Assembly: GCA_041319085.1 (NCBI GenBank)
Contig: CP101033.1
Span: 2,940,501-3,004,500 of the forward strand
DNA: 64,000 nt
Source: Aeromonas veronii
GTDB taxonomy: Bacteria > Pseudomonadota > Gammaproteobacteria > Enterobacterales > Aeromonadaceae
Direction: 5' to 3'
Translations under genes and position numbers: made by a program
Shown here: positions 16,954 through 26,442 of the stretch, piece after piece
How the letters are laid out: the number at the start of each line of letters is the position of its first letter
How positions within the stretch are numbered: position 1 is the first letter of the stretch
Notes under the pieces: generated by a model
The model's database searches: none
Told to the model about the DNA's origin: nothing
The model's input: only the letters and a program-made list of their open reading frames with translations

Positions 16954-17826
16954 TCAGCGACCTTCTATGTTCACCCCGCGCTCCAGCATCAGGCGTAGTT
17001 CGCGAACGTGTAACAGGGCACACATTTTTTCTTTGACCATGCCTGCCAACCAGGGGCGCTTGCCCTCCTGATGGCGCCACTTGACCTGCTCACGATGTAA
17101 CAACTCGGTCCCTTTCAGGTGATGACACGCCAGCCCCCAAGGGGATTCGCCAAGCATAATCAGGTACTTGTAATCATCCATCTCGAGATGCTGGCCCGGC
17201 ATGACCCACTGGGCCGTATCGACCACATTCATCTTCTGCTCGCGGGAAGTCATGATCCCCTTGTACCAGCGCGGCTGGCCAAACAGGGAGGTGATCTCGC
17301 CCAACTGATAAATGCCGCCAAGCTCGGTCAACGGCACCGCAAACGTCACGCCAGCGACATCAAAAAAAAGGGCCTGAAACTCTTTACCGGTGTCGATATT
17401 TTCCCAAGCGACAGGCTCACAGGTATCTACTGGATCAACCTCCAGCGCCGTCTCGGTCAGAATAGTGGTATGGGGCTCTACAGCCTCGGGAGCAAGCACT
17501 TCAGCCGGCCATTCCGGCTCCACCGGCAACAGTGACTCTTCCGCGACAATCTCCAGCGGTGCGGTGAGTGTTGCTTCCTGGGTGAAGGCGTCATTCTCAA
17601 ACTGGACTTGTCCCACCTGCGCCAGCAACTCACCGAGCTGGGCAAGCCGTGGATCGTTTTCGAGGTAAGGTGCAGCGACCACATCGGGAACGCTCTGGGA
17701 CTGACGTAGCAACTGCAATACCGGGGCGGATTGACGCTCTTCCACCTCATCCAGCACCAGCGGCTCATCGAGCAGCAGAGAGTGGAAATAGTCATCCATC
17801 GCTCGGACTTGAATGGTATCGCTCAT
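16954..17826 (-). CDS. parP: Array-tethering protein ParP with CheW-like C-domain
   Basis: In Vibrio, ParP binds ParC and CheA to keep chemotaxis arrays at the cell pole and pass them to daughter cells. This 290-residue protein has an acidic, Pro/Glu-rich N-terminal half and a CheW-like C-terminal domain starting near residue 150 (QALFFDVAGVTFAVPLTELGGIYQL, with LFGQPRWYKGIMTSREQKMNVVDTAQW). This matches the known ParP layout. Its ATG overlaps the parC stop (ATGA). The assignment rests on this domain layout and on its position next to parC and cheW. Confidence 0.85.
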   Translation of the reverse strand: MSDTIQVRAMDDYFHSLLLDEPLVLDEVEERQSAPVLQLLRQSQSVPDVVAAPYLENDPRLAQLGELLAQVGQVQFENDAFTQEATLTAPLEIVAEESLLPVEPEWPAEVLAPEAVEPHTTILTETALEVDPVDTCEPVAWENIDTGKEFQALFFDVAGVTFAVPLTELGGIYQLGEITSLFGQPRWYKGIMTSREQKMNVVDTAQWVMPGQHLEMDDYKYLIMLGESPWGLACHHLKGTELLHREQVKWRHQEGKRPWLAGMVKEKMCALLHVRELRLMLERGVNIEGR

Positions 17827-18617
17827 GCCGTCACCTCATGAACCCGTTGCCGCTCGAGGGCATCAAGATGGTTGAGCAGCGTTTCGTATGCATAGGTTCC
17901 GCGACTCCCGGGAGAATAGATAGACGGGGGGATATGCAGCAAGCTGGCATCCCGAAATTTGGTATCAATGGGGATCACCGCATTCCACACCGAATCCCCA
18001 TATTGATCCTTGATCGATTTCAAGGTCATCAGAGAGGCACGGGTACGCTTGTCAAACATGGTCGGGATCACGGTATAACGGAACTTGTCACGCTTGGAGC
18101 GCTGCATGATCTCAAATGTTTTCATCATCCGCTCCAACCCCTTAAGCGCGAGAAACTCGGTCTGGACAGGCACCAGAATACGGTCGCAGGCCGCCAGCGC
18201 GTTGACCATCATCACCCCCAGCACCGGCGGGCAATCGATCAGCACGTAATCATATTGATCCTGAATACGCAGCAGTGCCCGCTTCAGTACCAATCCCATG
18301 CCCTCACGATTGCCCATCACCCGATCAAGGGTCGCCAGGGTAATGGATGCTGGCAGCAAATGGATATTGTCGAACTTGGTCTTGAGCGTCAGTTTATTGA
18401 CAAGCTCGGCGGTCGGTTTGACCGCCTGAAACAGCTCATAAAGAGTGCCATCGAGGCGATCGGAATCAAAATCAAGATATGCAGTCAGCGAGGCATGGGG
18501 ATCGGTGTCAATCAACAGCACCCGCTGGCCACGCTGGGCCAGGATCCCGGCAAGCGAGACCACTGTGGTGGTTTTACCCACTCCACCTTTCTGGTTGGCA
18601 ACCGTCCAAACAATCAC
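17823..18617 (-). CDS. parC: ParA-like ATPase ParC, polar localisation of chemotaxis arrays
   Basis: The 264-residue protein is a ParA/MinD-type P-loop ATPase: deviant Walker A NQKGGVGKTTT at residues 8-18, switch I DTDPHASLTAYLD and Walker B YDYVLIDCPPVLG. In Vibrio this chemotaxis-linked ParA, called ParC, recruits arrays to the pole through ParP. It is unrelated to topoisomerase ParC. The start is a GTG at 18617 behind an AGGA site. Position between the stator genes and parP supports the assignment over a plasmid or chromosome partition role. Confidence 0.88.
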   Translation of the reverse strand: MIVWTVANQKGGVGKTTTVVSLAGILAQRGQRVLLIDTDPHASLTAYLDFDSDRLDGTLYELFQAVKPTAELVNKLTLKTKFDNIHLLPASITLATLDRVMGNREGMGLVLKRALLRIQDQYDYVLIDCPPVLGVMMVNALAACDRILVPVQTEFLALKGLERMMKTFEIMQRSKRDKFRYTVIPTMFDKRTRASLMTLKSIKDQYGDSVWNAVIPIDTKFRDASLLHIPPSIYSPGSRGTYAYETLLNHLDALERQRVHEVTA

Positions 18618-18621
18618 TGTA

Positions 18622-19542
18622 TCAATCCTGCCTTGTTGTTATGCGTATGCCACCACCGGGCAAGGTGATCACCTTTATCTCTCCTGCATCCACCGCCTGC
18701 TGCACCGCAGGAACCGGCTTGGCAACCACTGGGGGCGTTGCAACCACAGGTGCCGGCGGCACCCAGGCAAATTTGGAGATAGCGACCACAACCTTGCGAT
18801 TCTGCAGTCTGCCCTGTTCGCTGCTGTTGTCAGCAAAGGGGGAAAACTCGCCATATGCCTCGAACGCCAGACGCTGGGGGGCGATACCATCGGCGATCAA
18901 ACCATTGAGTACCGCCTCGGCCCGAGCGGCAGAGAGCGCCCAGTTAGAACGATAAATTTCATTATTTATCTGTTGGTTATCGGTATAACCCCGAACCCTT
19001 ACATAGTTATCGACCGGTTTGAGAATACTTGAAAGAGTATTAATGACCGGTGCAGCGTTTGGTCCCAAAAAGGCACTGCCGCTGCCAAACAACAAGCCGG
19101 CACTGAGTTCAACCGTCAGCCAGTTTTCATCTTGTGTCAGTTTGACGATGCCGGCATCCACCAGCGCTCCCATGCTCTGTTGCAACTGCATATCGAGTTG
19201 CGCAAGTGTCGTGCCATCTTGCAGCACTGGCACACCAGAAATCGGAGCAAGTGAAGGAGCGGGGGATGCAGGGCTTTCCAGCAACGAGGGGGATGCAGAG
19301 ACCGCATTGTCCAGCAGGGAATTGCCCTGCCCCTCCAGCAAACCGTGACTCCCGGGTTGCATGACACTGAACGCCTGACTCATGCCATCGATCACCGCGC
19401 GGTACTTGTCCTTGTTCACCAGCGCAACGGAGTAGAGCACCACGAACAGGGCAAAGATCAACGTCATATAATCGGCATAGGAGACCAGCCAACGGTCAAG
19501 ATGCTCGCGACCCTGCAAGTGCAACCGATAGCGCTTGCGCAT
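18622..19542 (-). CDS. pomB2: Second flagellar stator subunit B (MotD / PomB2 type)
   Basis: The 306-residue protein has an N-terminal membrane helix with the ion-binding Asp (WLVSYADYMTLIFALFVVLYS). A Ser/Pro-rich linker follows, then an OmpA-like peptidoglycan-binding domain from about residue 165 (VRVRGYTDNQQINNEIYRSNWALSAARAEAV). It forms the stator with the adjacent subunit A. The order cheB, A-subunit, B-subunit, parC equals motC/motD of Pseudomonas and the second polar stator described in Aeromonas as PomA2/PomB2. Which ion it uses cannot be settled from sequence. An Ala/Pro/Val-rich tail of about 50 residues is unusual. Confidence 0.85.
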   Translation of the reverse strand: MRKRYRLHLQGREHLDRWLVSYADYMTLIFALFVVLYSVALVNKDKYRAVIDGMSQAFSVMQPGSHGLLEGQGNSLLDNAVSASPSLLESPASPAPSLAPISGVPVLQDGTTLAQLDMQLQQSMGALVDAGIVKLTQDENWLTVELSAGLLFGSGSAFLGPNAAPVINTLSSILKPVDNYVRVRGYTDNQQINNEIYRSNWALSAARAEAVLNGLIADGIAPQRLAFEAYGEFSPFADNSSEQGRLQNRKVVVAISKFAWVPPAPVVATPPVVAKPVPAVQQAVDAGEIKVITLPGGGIRITTRQD

Positions 19543-19544
19543 GG

Positions 19545-20282
19545 CTACTCTCCTTTCAAATAGGCCCTGAGCCGACGCTCAACCTGCACACCATTCTCAC
19601 CATGGGAGATGGCCAGTAGCCCTTCCAGGGTCATCTCCTGAAAGAGTGCATAGTGATAGTGAAATGCGCGTAGCCGGTTGGCGATAGGCAGGTAGATAAG
19701 GTTGGCAAACCCCACCCCATAGATGGTTGCCACAAATGCAACTGCGATGCCCGCCCCCAGCGCGGACGGATCTTCGAGATGAAACATGGCCTGGATCAAG
19801 CCCAGCACAGCACCGATGATCCCGATGGTCGGACTGTACCCCCCCATGGCCTCAAATACCCTGGCAGCATGTTCATTGCGCTCCTGCTCGATATCGATGT
19901 CAGCCTCCAGCAGCATACGTATATCCTCTGTGGATACCCCATCGACAATCATGCCAAGCCCTTGGCGGGTAAAGTGGTCCTTCTCCTGCTCGGCCTGATT
20001 TTCAAGGGCCAGCAGCCCTTGCTGGCGCGCAAAAACGGCCCACGACTGCAACCGTTCGGCCTGCATCGCGAGATCTTGCCGGGGAGGGGTAAAAATCCAT
20101 AACAGTTGGCGCAACGCCAGCAGAATGTACTTGGCAGGAGTCTGCAATGTCACAGCACCGACAGTACCACCCAGTACGATCAGAAAAGCGGGGCCGTCCA
20201 CCAACGTCAACAGGGAGCCACCATGCCACAGCTGGGCAATAGCAATAGCCCCCAATGCCAGGAGCAGACCGAGCAAGCCCAT
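19545..20282 (-). CDS. pomA2: Second flagellar stator subunit A (MotC / PomA2 type)
   Basis: The 245-residue MotA/ExbB-family protein has four membrane helices, two at the N-terminus (LGLLLALGAIAIAQ; FLIVLGGTVGAVTLQ) and two late ones (SPTIGIIGAVLGLIQAMF; GAGIAVAFVATIYGVGFANLIYLPIANRL). A cytoplasmic loop between them carries charged residues for contact with FliG. The proline of SPTIG before the third helix is conserved in stators. It follows the cheB stop and ends 2 bp before pomB2. Confidence 0.88.
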   Translation of the reverse strand: MGLLGLLLALGAIAIAQLWHGGSLLTLVDGPAFLIVLGGTVGAVTLQTPAKYILLALRQLLWIFTPPRQDLAMQAERLQSWAVFARQQGLLALENQAEQEKDHFTRQGLGMIVDGVSTEDIRMLLEADIDIEQERNEHAARVFEAMGGYSPTIGIIGAVLGLIQAMFHLEDPSALGAGIAVAFVATIYGVGFANLIYLPIANRLRAFHYHYALFQEMTLEGLLAISHGENGVQVERRLRAYLKGE

Positions 20283-20284
20283 GA

Positions 20285-21403
20285 TTAGCGCCCCAACTCA
20301 ACCAGAATACGCTGGGCTACCTTGTCCAGAGGAAGTGATTCGCTGGCAATCCCTGCCTTGGCAACCGCTTGGGGCATCCCATATACCACGCAGGAAGCCT
20401 CATCCTGAGCCCAGATGGTCGAGCCCTGCTCTTTCAGCAGTCTGGCACCATCACGGCCATCGGCGCCCATACCGGTCAGCACAATCGCCAGTACCTTGTC
20501 GGCATAGGTCTTGGCCGCCGAGGCGAAAGTGATGTCAACACAAGGTTTGTAATTTACCTTGTCGTTGCCATCCACGATGCGGATGCGGGCACCTACGCCA
20601 CGCCCTTCCAGCAGCATCTGTTTACCACCAGGCGCCAGATAGGCATGGCCCGGTTTGAGCACATCGCCATCCTCGGCCTCCTTGACGCCAATCTGGCACA
20701 AGCCATTGAGACGGGCGGCAAATGCGGCGGTGAAGGTGGCAGGCATATGCTGAATAAGCAGGATGGGATGGGGAAAATCCCCCGGTAACTTGGTCAGCAC
20801 ATTCTGCAGAGCCACAGGCCCGCCGGTAGAAGTGCCGATTGCCACCAACTGATACGTCTTGCCACTGCGCTTGAATGAGGCGCTTGGAACAGCAGTGCGT
20901 TGCAAGTCAGACTGACGATCTGGAGTTCTGGGCGCAGTGCTGCCCAGCGGAGCACGAGCAACCGGCTCGGGTGCTTTGGGGCGGGCCGCAGATGTCATCA
21001 GGAAGCGCTTGCGGGAGATCTCCTTCACCCGCTGTTGCAACAATCTGACCGCTTCGTCCTTGTCTCTGGCAATGTCTTCAAACTTCTTGGGTAAGAAGTC
21101 GATGGCTCCGGCGTCAAGTGCATCCAGCGTCGCCTTGGCCCCTTCATGGGTCAGGGAGGAGAACATCAGAATGGGGGTTGGGCACTTGGCCATGATCTCC
21201 CGCACCGCACTGATGCCATCCATCACGGGCATCTCAATGTCCATGGTGATCACATCAGGACGCAGCGACATCGCCTTGTCCACCGCTTCACGCCCATTCT
21301 GAGCCGTATCGATCACCGTCAGCATGGGATCCTGATTGATGATCTCGCTCACCCGACGGCGAAAGAAACTTGAATCGTCGACAACTAATATCTTGACTGC
21401 CAT
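20285..21403 (-). CDS. cheB: Chemoreceptor methylesterase/deamidase CheB
   Basis: CheB removes methyl groups from receptor glutamates during adaptation and is activated by CheA phosphorylation. The 372-residue protein has an N-terminal receiver domain with Asp55 ([13 protein letters not shown]), a Pro/Arg-rich linker, and a C-terminal esterase with catalytic Ser ([14 protein letters not shown]), His ([14 protein letters not shown]) and Asp ([15 protein letters not shown]). It lies 32 bp beyond cheA. A cheR gene is not in this window. Confidence 0.97.
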   Translation of the reverse strand: MAVKILVVDDSSFFRRRVSEIINQDPMLTVIDTAQNGREAVDKAMSLRPDVITMDIEMPVMDGISAVREIMAKCPTPILMFSSLTHEGAKATLDALDAGAIDFLPKKFEDIARDKDEAVRLLQQRVKEISRKRFLMTSAARPKAPEPVARAPLGSTAPRTPDRQSDLQRTAVPSASFKRSGKTYQLVAIGTSTGGPVALQNVLTKLPGDFPHPILLIQHMPATFTAAFAARLNGLCQIGVKEAEDGDVLKPGHAYLAPGGKQMLLEGRGVGARIRIVDGNDKVNYKPCVDITFASAAKTYADKVLAIVLTGMGADGRDGARLLKEQGSTIWAQDEASCVVYGMPQAVAKAGIASESLPLDKVAQRILVELGR

Positions 21404-21435
21404 TGTTGTTATTCTAACTCCTTGAGCCTGAGCTA

Positions 21436-23586
21436 TTAGTGTCTACGCGCATATGCTTTGAGCAGACCCGGCACATCCAAAATAAGAGCAATACCGCCAT
21501 CACTGGTAATCGTCGCCCCGGCCATGCCAGGCGTACCTTGCAGCAGGTTATCGAGTGGCTTGATCACCACCTCTTCCTGACCAATCAAGCTGTCGACCAC
21601 AAACCCGATTTGCTGAGTACCAATCTGCACGATCACCACATGCCCGGTATCCTGGCGAGAACGCTTGCTGGACCCACGGTTCAACCATTTGTGCAGATAG
21701 AAAAGCGGTATTGCTTTCTCGCGCACTATGATGGTGAGCTGACCATCCACCATATTGGCCTTTTTCAGGTCCAGATGGAAAATTTCGTTCACACAACCAA
21801 GGGGCAAGGCGAAGGTCTGTTCACCCACTTCCACCATCAGGGTCGGTAGGATAGCCAGCGTCAACGGAACCTTGATCTCGAGACGGGTACCTTTCCCCCA
21901 GGTGGAGTCGATATGTACTGAGCCATTGAGGCTGACAATACTGGTCTTGACCACGTCCATCCCGACACCACGGCCGGAAATATCAGAGATTTCGGCCTTG
22001 GTAGAAAAGCCCGGGGCAAAGATCAAGTTATAGGCATCGTTGTCGCTCATGCGTGCTGCGGTATCCGCATCCAGCACGCCACGACTGATCGCAATGGCTT
22101 TGAGCTTTTCAGGATCCATACCCGCCCCATCATCCTCGATGCAGAGCAGGATATGGTCACCTTGCTGAGAGGCGCTAAGAGTGATCGTCCCTTGCCGCGG
22201 TTTACCCGCCTTCTCCCGCACATCCGGCATCTCGACACCGTGGTCACAAGAGTTGCGAACGAGGTGAACCAGAGGATCGGCGAGCGCCTCTACCAAGTTT
22301 TTATCCAGATCGGTCTCTTCCCCCACCATCACCAGCTCAATCTCTTTTTTGAGGGTTCTGGCCAGATCACGAACTACCCGCGGGAAGCGACCAAACACCT
22401 TCTTGATTGGCTGCATGCGGGTTTTCATCACCGCACCTTGCAGGTCAGCCGTTACCACATCGAGATTGGCAACAGCTTTTGACATCTCTTCATCATTGCT
22501 GGCTATGCCCAAGCTCACCAAACGGTTACGTACCAGTACCAGCTCACCCACCATATTCATGATGACGTCGAGGGTCTTGGTATCCACCCGCACTGTGGTA
22601 TCGCTTTGTACAGCACTGTTTTCTGCTGGAGCGGGCGCAGCCTTGACAGCTGGCGCAGGTGCCTTGGCTGCTTCTGCGGGTTTTGCCGGTGCTGTCGGTA
22701 CAGGTTTAGCGACAGGAGCATCTGGCTTGGACGGGGTCCCCGCGGCTGGTGCCCTGGTACTCTGCGGTGCTTGGCCACGGCCATGCAATTCATCAAGCAG
22801 ACGCTCAAACTCATCATCATCGATAAGCTCGTCCACCTCTTTTTGCACGGACTTCAACGGATTGACTTCTGGCGCTCCGATGTGCTGACCCTGACCATGA
22901 AGCTGATCCAGCAAGGCTTCAAACTCATCATCGGTGATATCACCAGAGCCACCCGCTATCGGGGCAACTGCAGCAACTTTGGTGGGGGCACCACCCACGC
23001 CGTGAAGTTCGTCCAGCAAACGCTCGAATTCGTCTGCTGAAATTTCATCGATAGAGCCACCGCCATTGACAGGGGCCGGACCACTACTGATGGCAACGGG
23101 TTCAACTGCCTCGGGAACAACGTTGACTATTGACGCTGCGGGGTCAGGCTCCGCTGCAACGGCTGCACTGGTGGCAGTGCGCAGTTGCTCTTCCCCTTCC
23201 GGCTTGCACAACTCGTGGAGGTCATGAAGCAAATCATCTGACGCAGGGCTGGGTGCTTCGCGATTTTGAACCTGGGCGAACATGACATTGATGGCATCCA
23301 GCGCTTGCAGGATCACATCCATCAGCTCGGCGGTAACGGTTCGTTTGCCATTACGCAAAATGTCGAATACGTTTTCTGCACCATGGCATACATCAACCAG
23401 TTCGCCGAGCGACAGAAAACCTGCGCCCCCTTTCACAGTATGAAAACCGCGAAAAATGGCATTCAGCAGATTCTTGTCATCAGGCCGTTTTTCCAAGTCA
23501 ACCAGTTGTTCAGACAACTGTTCCAATATTTCGGATGCTTCGACCAGAAAGTCTTGCAGTATGTCCTCATCAACCTCGAAGGCCAT
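21436..23586 (-). CDS. cheA: Chemotaxis histidine kinase CheA
   Basis: CheA autophosphorylates and passes phosphate to CheY and CheB. The 716-residue protein has an Hpt domain with His49 ([13 protein letters not shown]), a long linker, a dimerisation helix pair, the kinase domain ([34 protein letters not shown]) and a C-terminal CheW-like domain. The linker holds three copies of a motif like [13 protein letters not shown] (residues 184-196, 219-231, 257-269) in place of an obvious P2 domain. In Vibrio the equivalent region binds ParP, so these may be array-tethering sites (inference). It follows cheZ by 11 bp. Confidence 0.97.
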   Translation of the reverse strand: MAFEVDEDILQDFLVEASEILEQLSEQLVDLEKRPDDKNLLNAIFRGFHTVKGGAGFLSLGELVDVCHGAENVFDILRNGKRTVTAELMDVILQALDAINVMFAQVQNREAPSPASDDLLHDLHELCKPEGEEQLRTATSAAVAAEPDPAASIVNVVPEAVEPVAISSGPAPVNGGGSIDEISADEFERLLDELHGVGGAPTKVAAVAPIAGGSGDITDDEFEALLDQLHGQGQHIGAPEVNPLKSVQKEVDELIDDDEFERLLDELHGRGQAPQSTRAPAAGTPSKPDAPVAKPVPTAPAKPAEAAKAPAPAVKAAPAPAENSAVQSDTTVRVDTKTLDVIMNMVGELVLVRNRLVSLGIASNDEEMSKAVANLDVVTADLQGAVMKTRMQPIKKVFGRFPRVVRDLARTLKKEIELVMVGEETDLDKNLVEALADPLVHLVRNSCDHGVEMPDVREKAGKPRQGTITLSASQQGDHILLCIEDDGAGMDPEKLKAIAISRGVLDADTAARMSDNDAYNLIFAPGFSTKAEISDISGRGVGMDVVKTSIVSLNGSVHIDSTWGKGTRLEIKVPLTLAILPTLMVEVGEQTFALPLGCVNEIFHLDLKKANMVDGQLTIIVREKAIPLFYLHKWLNRGSSKRSRQDTGHVVIVQIGTQQIGFVVDSLIGQEEVVIKPLDNLLQGTPGMAGATITSDGGIALILDVPGLLKAYARRH

Positions 23587-23597
23587 GCGTCACTCCA

Positions 23598-24338
23598 TTA
23601 GAATCCCAGGCTAGACAGCAGATCGTCCACATCATCCTGACCATTAACCACATCGGCACGAGTCTCCGGGTGCATGATCGGCCCTTCTGCTTCAATCCCG
23701 TTGACAGGAAGGCTGCGAGTTGAATGCTCAGCAGAGGCTTCACCAAACATGGTCAGCATTTCTATTAATTTTGTTTCAACTTCCTGAACAAGCTTGATGA
23801 CCTTGCGGATCATCTGCCCTGTCAAATCCTGAAAATCTTGCGCCATCAGGATTTCTGTCAGCAGTTGTCGTAATTTATCGGCATCAGACTCAGAAGCCTT
23901 AATAAAATCATCAAGTTGGTGACATAAGGATTTGAACTGCCCCACACTCATGTCACGGGACATCAGCGCATTCCAGTTCGGCATCACCAACTGGATATTG
24001 TCATTAAGGCGATCCGCTATCGGTAAACTGGCTTCCACCGCATCCATGGTGCGATTGGCCGCTTTATCGGTCATATCGATAACGTAGCTCAGGCGCTCCC
24101 GTGCATCGGGAATTTCATGGGTAGCCAAATCGGGAATACGGGGATCGAGGCGAAATTCTTGAAGTGAATCATGCAGTTGTCGGGTCAGCTGACCTACTTT
24201 ATCAAACAGATCGGCTGCGTTGGGGGCACATACTTCGGCAAGCAGTTCATCGGCCAGCTCAAATTTATCTTGCTCCAGATGAGCAACAAGCGTCCTTGCC
24301 TGGTCGAGCGAAATCATTGCTCTCGTTTTGGCCATCAT
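23598..24338 (-). CDS. cheZ: CheY-P phosphatase CheZ
   Basis: CheZ dephosphorylates CheY-P and ends the tumble signal. The 246-residue protein is mostly long helices. It contains the catalytic segment MAQDFQDLTGQMIRKVIKL, with the acidic and Gln residues of the active site, and the C-terminal CheY-binding peptide DDVDDLLSSLGF. A disordered linker joins them. The start is one of two adjacent ATGs (ATGATG); the first has GGAG 8 nt upstream. Confidence 0.96.
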   Translation of the reverse strand: MMAKTRAMISLDQARTLVAHLEQDKFELADELLAEVCAPNAADLFDKVGQLTRQLHDSLQEFRLDPRIPDLATHEIPDARERLSYVIDMTDKAANRTMDAVEASLPIADRLNDNIQLVMPNWNALMSRDMSVGQFKSLCHQLDDFIKASESDADKLRQLLTEILMAQDFQDLTGQMIRKVIKLVQEVETKLIEMLTMFGEASAEHSTRSLPVNGIEAEGPIMHPETRADVVNGQDDVDDLLSSLGF

Positions 24339-24350
24339 CCCTGCAGCTCC

Positions 24351-24734
24351 TTAGCCAATTCGTTCGAAAATTTTGTCGAGTTTTTCTTTGAGCGTTGCTG
24401 CAGTGAAGGGCTTGACGATGTAACCGTTGACGCCTGCTTGGGCAGCTTCAATGATCTGCTCACGCTTGGCTTCAGCCGTGACCATCAGTACCGGCAGATG
24501 CTTGAGCTTCTCATCAACACGGATGGCTTTAAGCAGGTCGATACCTTGCATGCCTGGCATGTTCCAGTCGGTCACCACAAACTGAAAATCACCATTTTTC
24601 AGCATCGGCAATGCTGTATTGCCGTCATCCGCCTCATGGGTATTGTTGAATCCCAAATCGCGCAGCAAGTTCTTGATAATCCGGCGCATCGTTGAAAAAT
24701 CGTCAACAATGAGGATTTTCATGTTCTTGTCCAA
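24351..24734 (-). CDS. cheY: Chemotaxis response regulator CheY
   Basis: CheY is a single receiver domain that binds FliM when phosphorylated. Visible residues are the acidic pair ([11 protein letters not shown]), the phosphorylated Asp56 ([12 protein letters not shown]), Thr/Ala ([10 protein letters not shown]) and Lys ([11 protein letters not shown]). The start is probably the TTG at 24734, because GGAGG lies 5 nt upstream; the in-frame ATG at 24722 has no well-placed site. A 111-bp gap after fliA may hold a promoter, but I could not define one. A small hairpin (AGCCAC, GTGGCT) lies in that gap. Confidence 0.96.
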   Translation of the reverse strand: MDKNMKILIVDDFSTMRRIIKNLLRDLGFNNTHEADDGNTALPMLKNGDFQFVVTDWNMPGMQGIDLLKAIRVDEKLKHLPVLMVTAEAKREQIIEAAQAGVNGYIVKPFTAATLKEKLDKIFERIG

Positions 24735-24845
24735 AATTCCCTCCTAAATAGCCACCAGAGTGGCTCACTTACATGATGCTAAAAACGGGTTGTGTCGTGC
24801 GGATTATGCCTTAGAGTTTCATCTCAGTGTAGCCATTACAAATAC

Positions 24846-25565
24846 TTATAGATGCCAATCTCTCAAACGAGCGCGCAATCTGTGCATTGCCTGACTGTGG
24901 ATCTGGCTCACACGCGACTCGCTCACATTCAAAACCTCGCCAATTTCACGCAAGTTCAGTTCCTCATCGTAGTAAAGTGAGAGAACCAACGCTTCTCGCT
25001 CTGGTAGACGACCAATTTGCTCGGCTAATTGAACTTGAAATCGCTCTGCGGCCAATTCATCGAATCCCGAGCCGGAAGGGGCATCATCGGGGTTGCCAAT
25101 CACATCCTCACTGACCCCCAAATCCTCGATGCCGATAATTTTGCCGCAGGATACGTCTTGCAGCATTGCATGATAATCAGCAAGGGAGACCCCCATCTGG
25201 GCAGCAACCTCGGTATCACGCGCATCACGTCCATGGGTTTGCTCGACATTCTCAATCGCTTCTGCGATTGCCCGGCTGTTGCGATGCACGGAGCGGGGCA
25301 CCCAGTCACCGCGCCGGATCTCATCCAGCATGGCGCCACGGATGCGGATCCCGGCATACGTCTCGAAGCTGGCGCCCTTGCTGCCGTCAAAGTTACGGGA
25401 GGCTTCAAGCAACCCAATCATACCTGCCTGGATCAGGTCATCCAGCAAGACACTGCTGGGCAGGCGAGCCAGCAAATGCTGGGCAATTCGCTTGACCAGG
25501 GGAGCATGGCGCTCCACCAGCACGTAGGAATCCTGATGACGCAAGTACGCTTGGGCTTTATTCAC
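24846..25565 (-). CDS. fliA: Flagellar sigma factor FliA (sigma-28)
   Basis: FliA directs RNA polymerase to late flagellar genes. The start is a GTG at 25565, with AGGA 8 nt upstream, inside the end of flhG (8-bp overlap), giving 239 residues. Regions are visible as LVKRIAQHLLARLPSSVLLDDLIQ (region 1.2/2.1), SFETYAGIRIRGAMLDEIRRGDWVPRS (region 2) and LNLREIGEVLNVSESRVSQIHSQAM (region 4 helix-turn-helix). Length matches the family. An in-frame upstream extension overlaps flhG and is not real. Confidence 0.96.
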   Translation of the reverse strand: MNKAQAYLRHQDSYVLVERHAPLVKRIAQHLLARLPSSVLLDDLIQAGMIGLLEASRNFDGSKGASFETYAGIRIRGAMLDEIRRGDWVPRSVHRNSRAIAEAIENVEQTHGRDARDTEVAAQMGVSLADYHAMLQDVSCGKIIGIEDLGVSEDVIGNPDDAPSGSGFDELAAERFQVQLAEQIGRLPEREALVLSLYYDEELNLREIGEVLNVSESRVSQIHSQAMHRLRARLRDWHL

Positions 25566-26442
25566 GGGAACCTTCCTGTGTTGTAGCCGGTTTCTGCAAC
25601 AAATTTTCCAGGAAAAACTCCAGATGGCCGCCCGGCTGGTTGGGAACCGGCCAGCTCGCCGCCTTGTTGGCAAGGGCCCTGAACGCCAGCGCGGCCGGCG
25701 ACTTGGGAAACGCCTCGACAATCAGTTTTTGCTTGCGCACTGCAGCGCGCAGGTTGGTGTCATAAGGCACACAGGCGACCAGCTCCAGCGAGGTATCGAG
25801 GAAACGATCTGTTACCCGGGTCAGTTTGGCAAAGAGTTCCTGCCCTTCGCGCAGGCTGCGTACCATATTGGCCACCACCTTGAAGCGGAACACGCCGTGA
25901 TCCTTGGAAAGGATCTTGATCAGGGCGTAGGCATCGGTGATGGAGGTCGGCTCATCGCAGACCACCACCATGATATCCTGAGCGGCACGGGTGAAGCTCA
26001 GCACCATGTCGGAGATCCCCGCCGCCGTATCCACCAGCAGGATGTCGACCTGGGTCTTCATCTCGCTGAAGGCGCGGATAAGCTCGGCATGCTGCACCGG
26101 TGAGAGCTCCACCATGGACTGGGTGCCCGAGGTCGCCGGCACGATCATCATGCCGTAAGGGCCTTCAACGATGATATCGTCGAGGGTGCATTCACCAGCC
26201 AACACATGGGAGAGGTTGCGATGAACTCGCAGCCCCAGCATAACGTCGACGTTGGCGAGACCCAGGTCGGCATCCAGCACCATCACCCGCTTGCCTTGGG
26301 CGGCCATGGCTCCGGCCACGTTCAGGGTTACGTTGGTTTTGCCCACGCCACCTTTGCCACCGGAAACGGCGATTACTTTTACTCGATTGTTTTGACGCAT
26401 TTTGCGCAGACCACTCGCCTGATCCATATGTATGTTACTCAT
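25558..26442 (-). CDS. flhG: Flagellar number regulator FlhG (FleN)
   Basis: FlhG is a MinD-like ATPase that limits polar flagella number and opposes FlhF. From the ATG at 26442 the product is 294 residues: an N-terminal DQASGLRKM helix that in relatives stimulates the FlhF GTPase, Walker A (SGGKGGVGKTNVTLN), VLDADLGLANVDVMLGL, and DILLVDTAAGISDMVLSF. A C-terminal amphipathic membrane-targeting region follows. Its start overlaps the flhF stop (ATGAGTAA), and its end overlaps fliA. Confidence 0.96.
   Translation of the reverse strand: MSNIHMDQASGLRKMRQNNRVKVIAVSGGKGGVGKTNVTLNVAGAMAAQGKRVMVLDADLGLANVDVMLGLRVHRNLSHVLAGECTLDDIIVEGPYGMMIVPATSGTQSMVELSPVQHAELIRAFSEMKTQVDILLVDTAAGISDMVLSFTRAAQDIMVVVCDEPTSITDAYALIKILSKDHGVFRFKVVANMVRSLREGQELFAKLTRVTDRFLDTSLELVACVPYDTNLRAAVRKQKLIVEAFPKSPAALAFRALANKAASWPVPNQPGGHLEFFLENLLQKPATTQEGSRE

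Noticed and set aside
17823..18617. Chromosome partition protein ParA or topoisomerase IV subunit ParC
   Set aside because: No parB follows, and gene order with parP, cheW and stator genes matches the chemotaxis-specific ATPase; the fold is a P-loop ATPase, not a topoisomerase.
24735..24845. Sigma-28 promoter for cheY
   Set aside because: No segment fits both boxes with correct spacing; GGCATAAT alone is not enough.
25566..25721. Longer FliA from an upstream in-frame start
   Set aside because: It would overlap flhG deeply, and family length and the ribosome site support the GTG at 25565.
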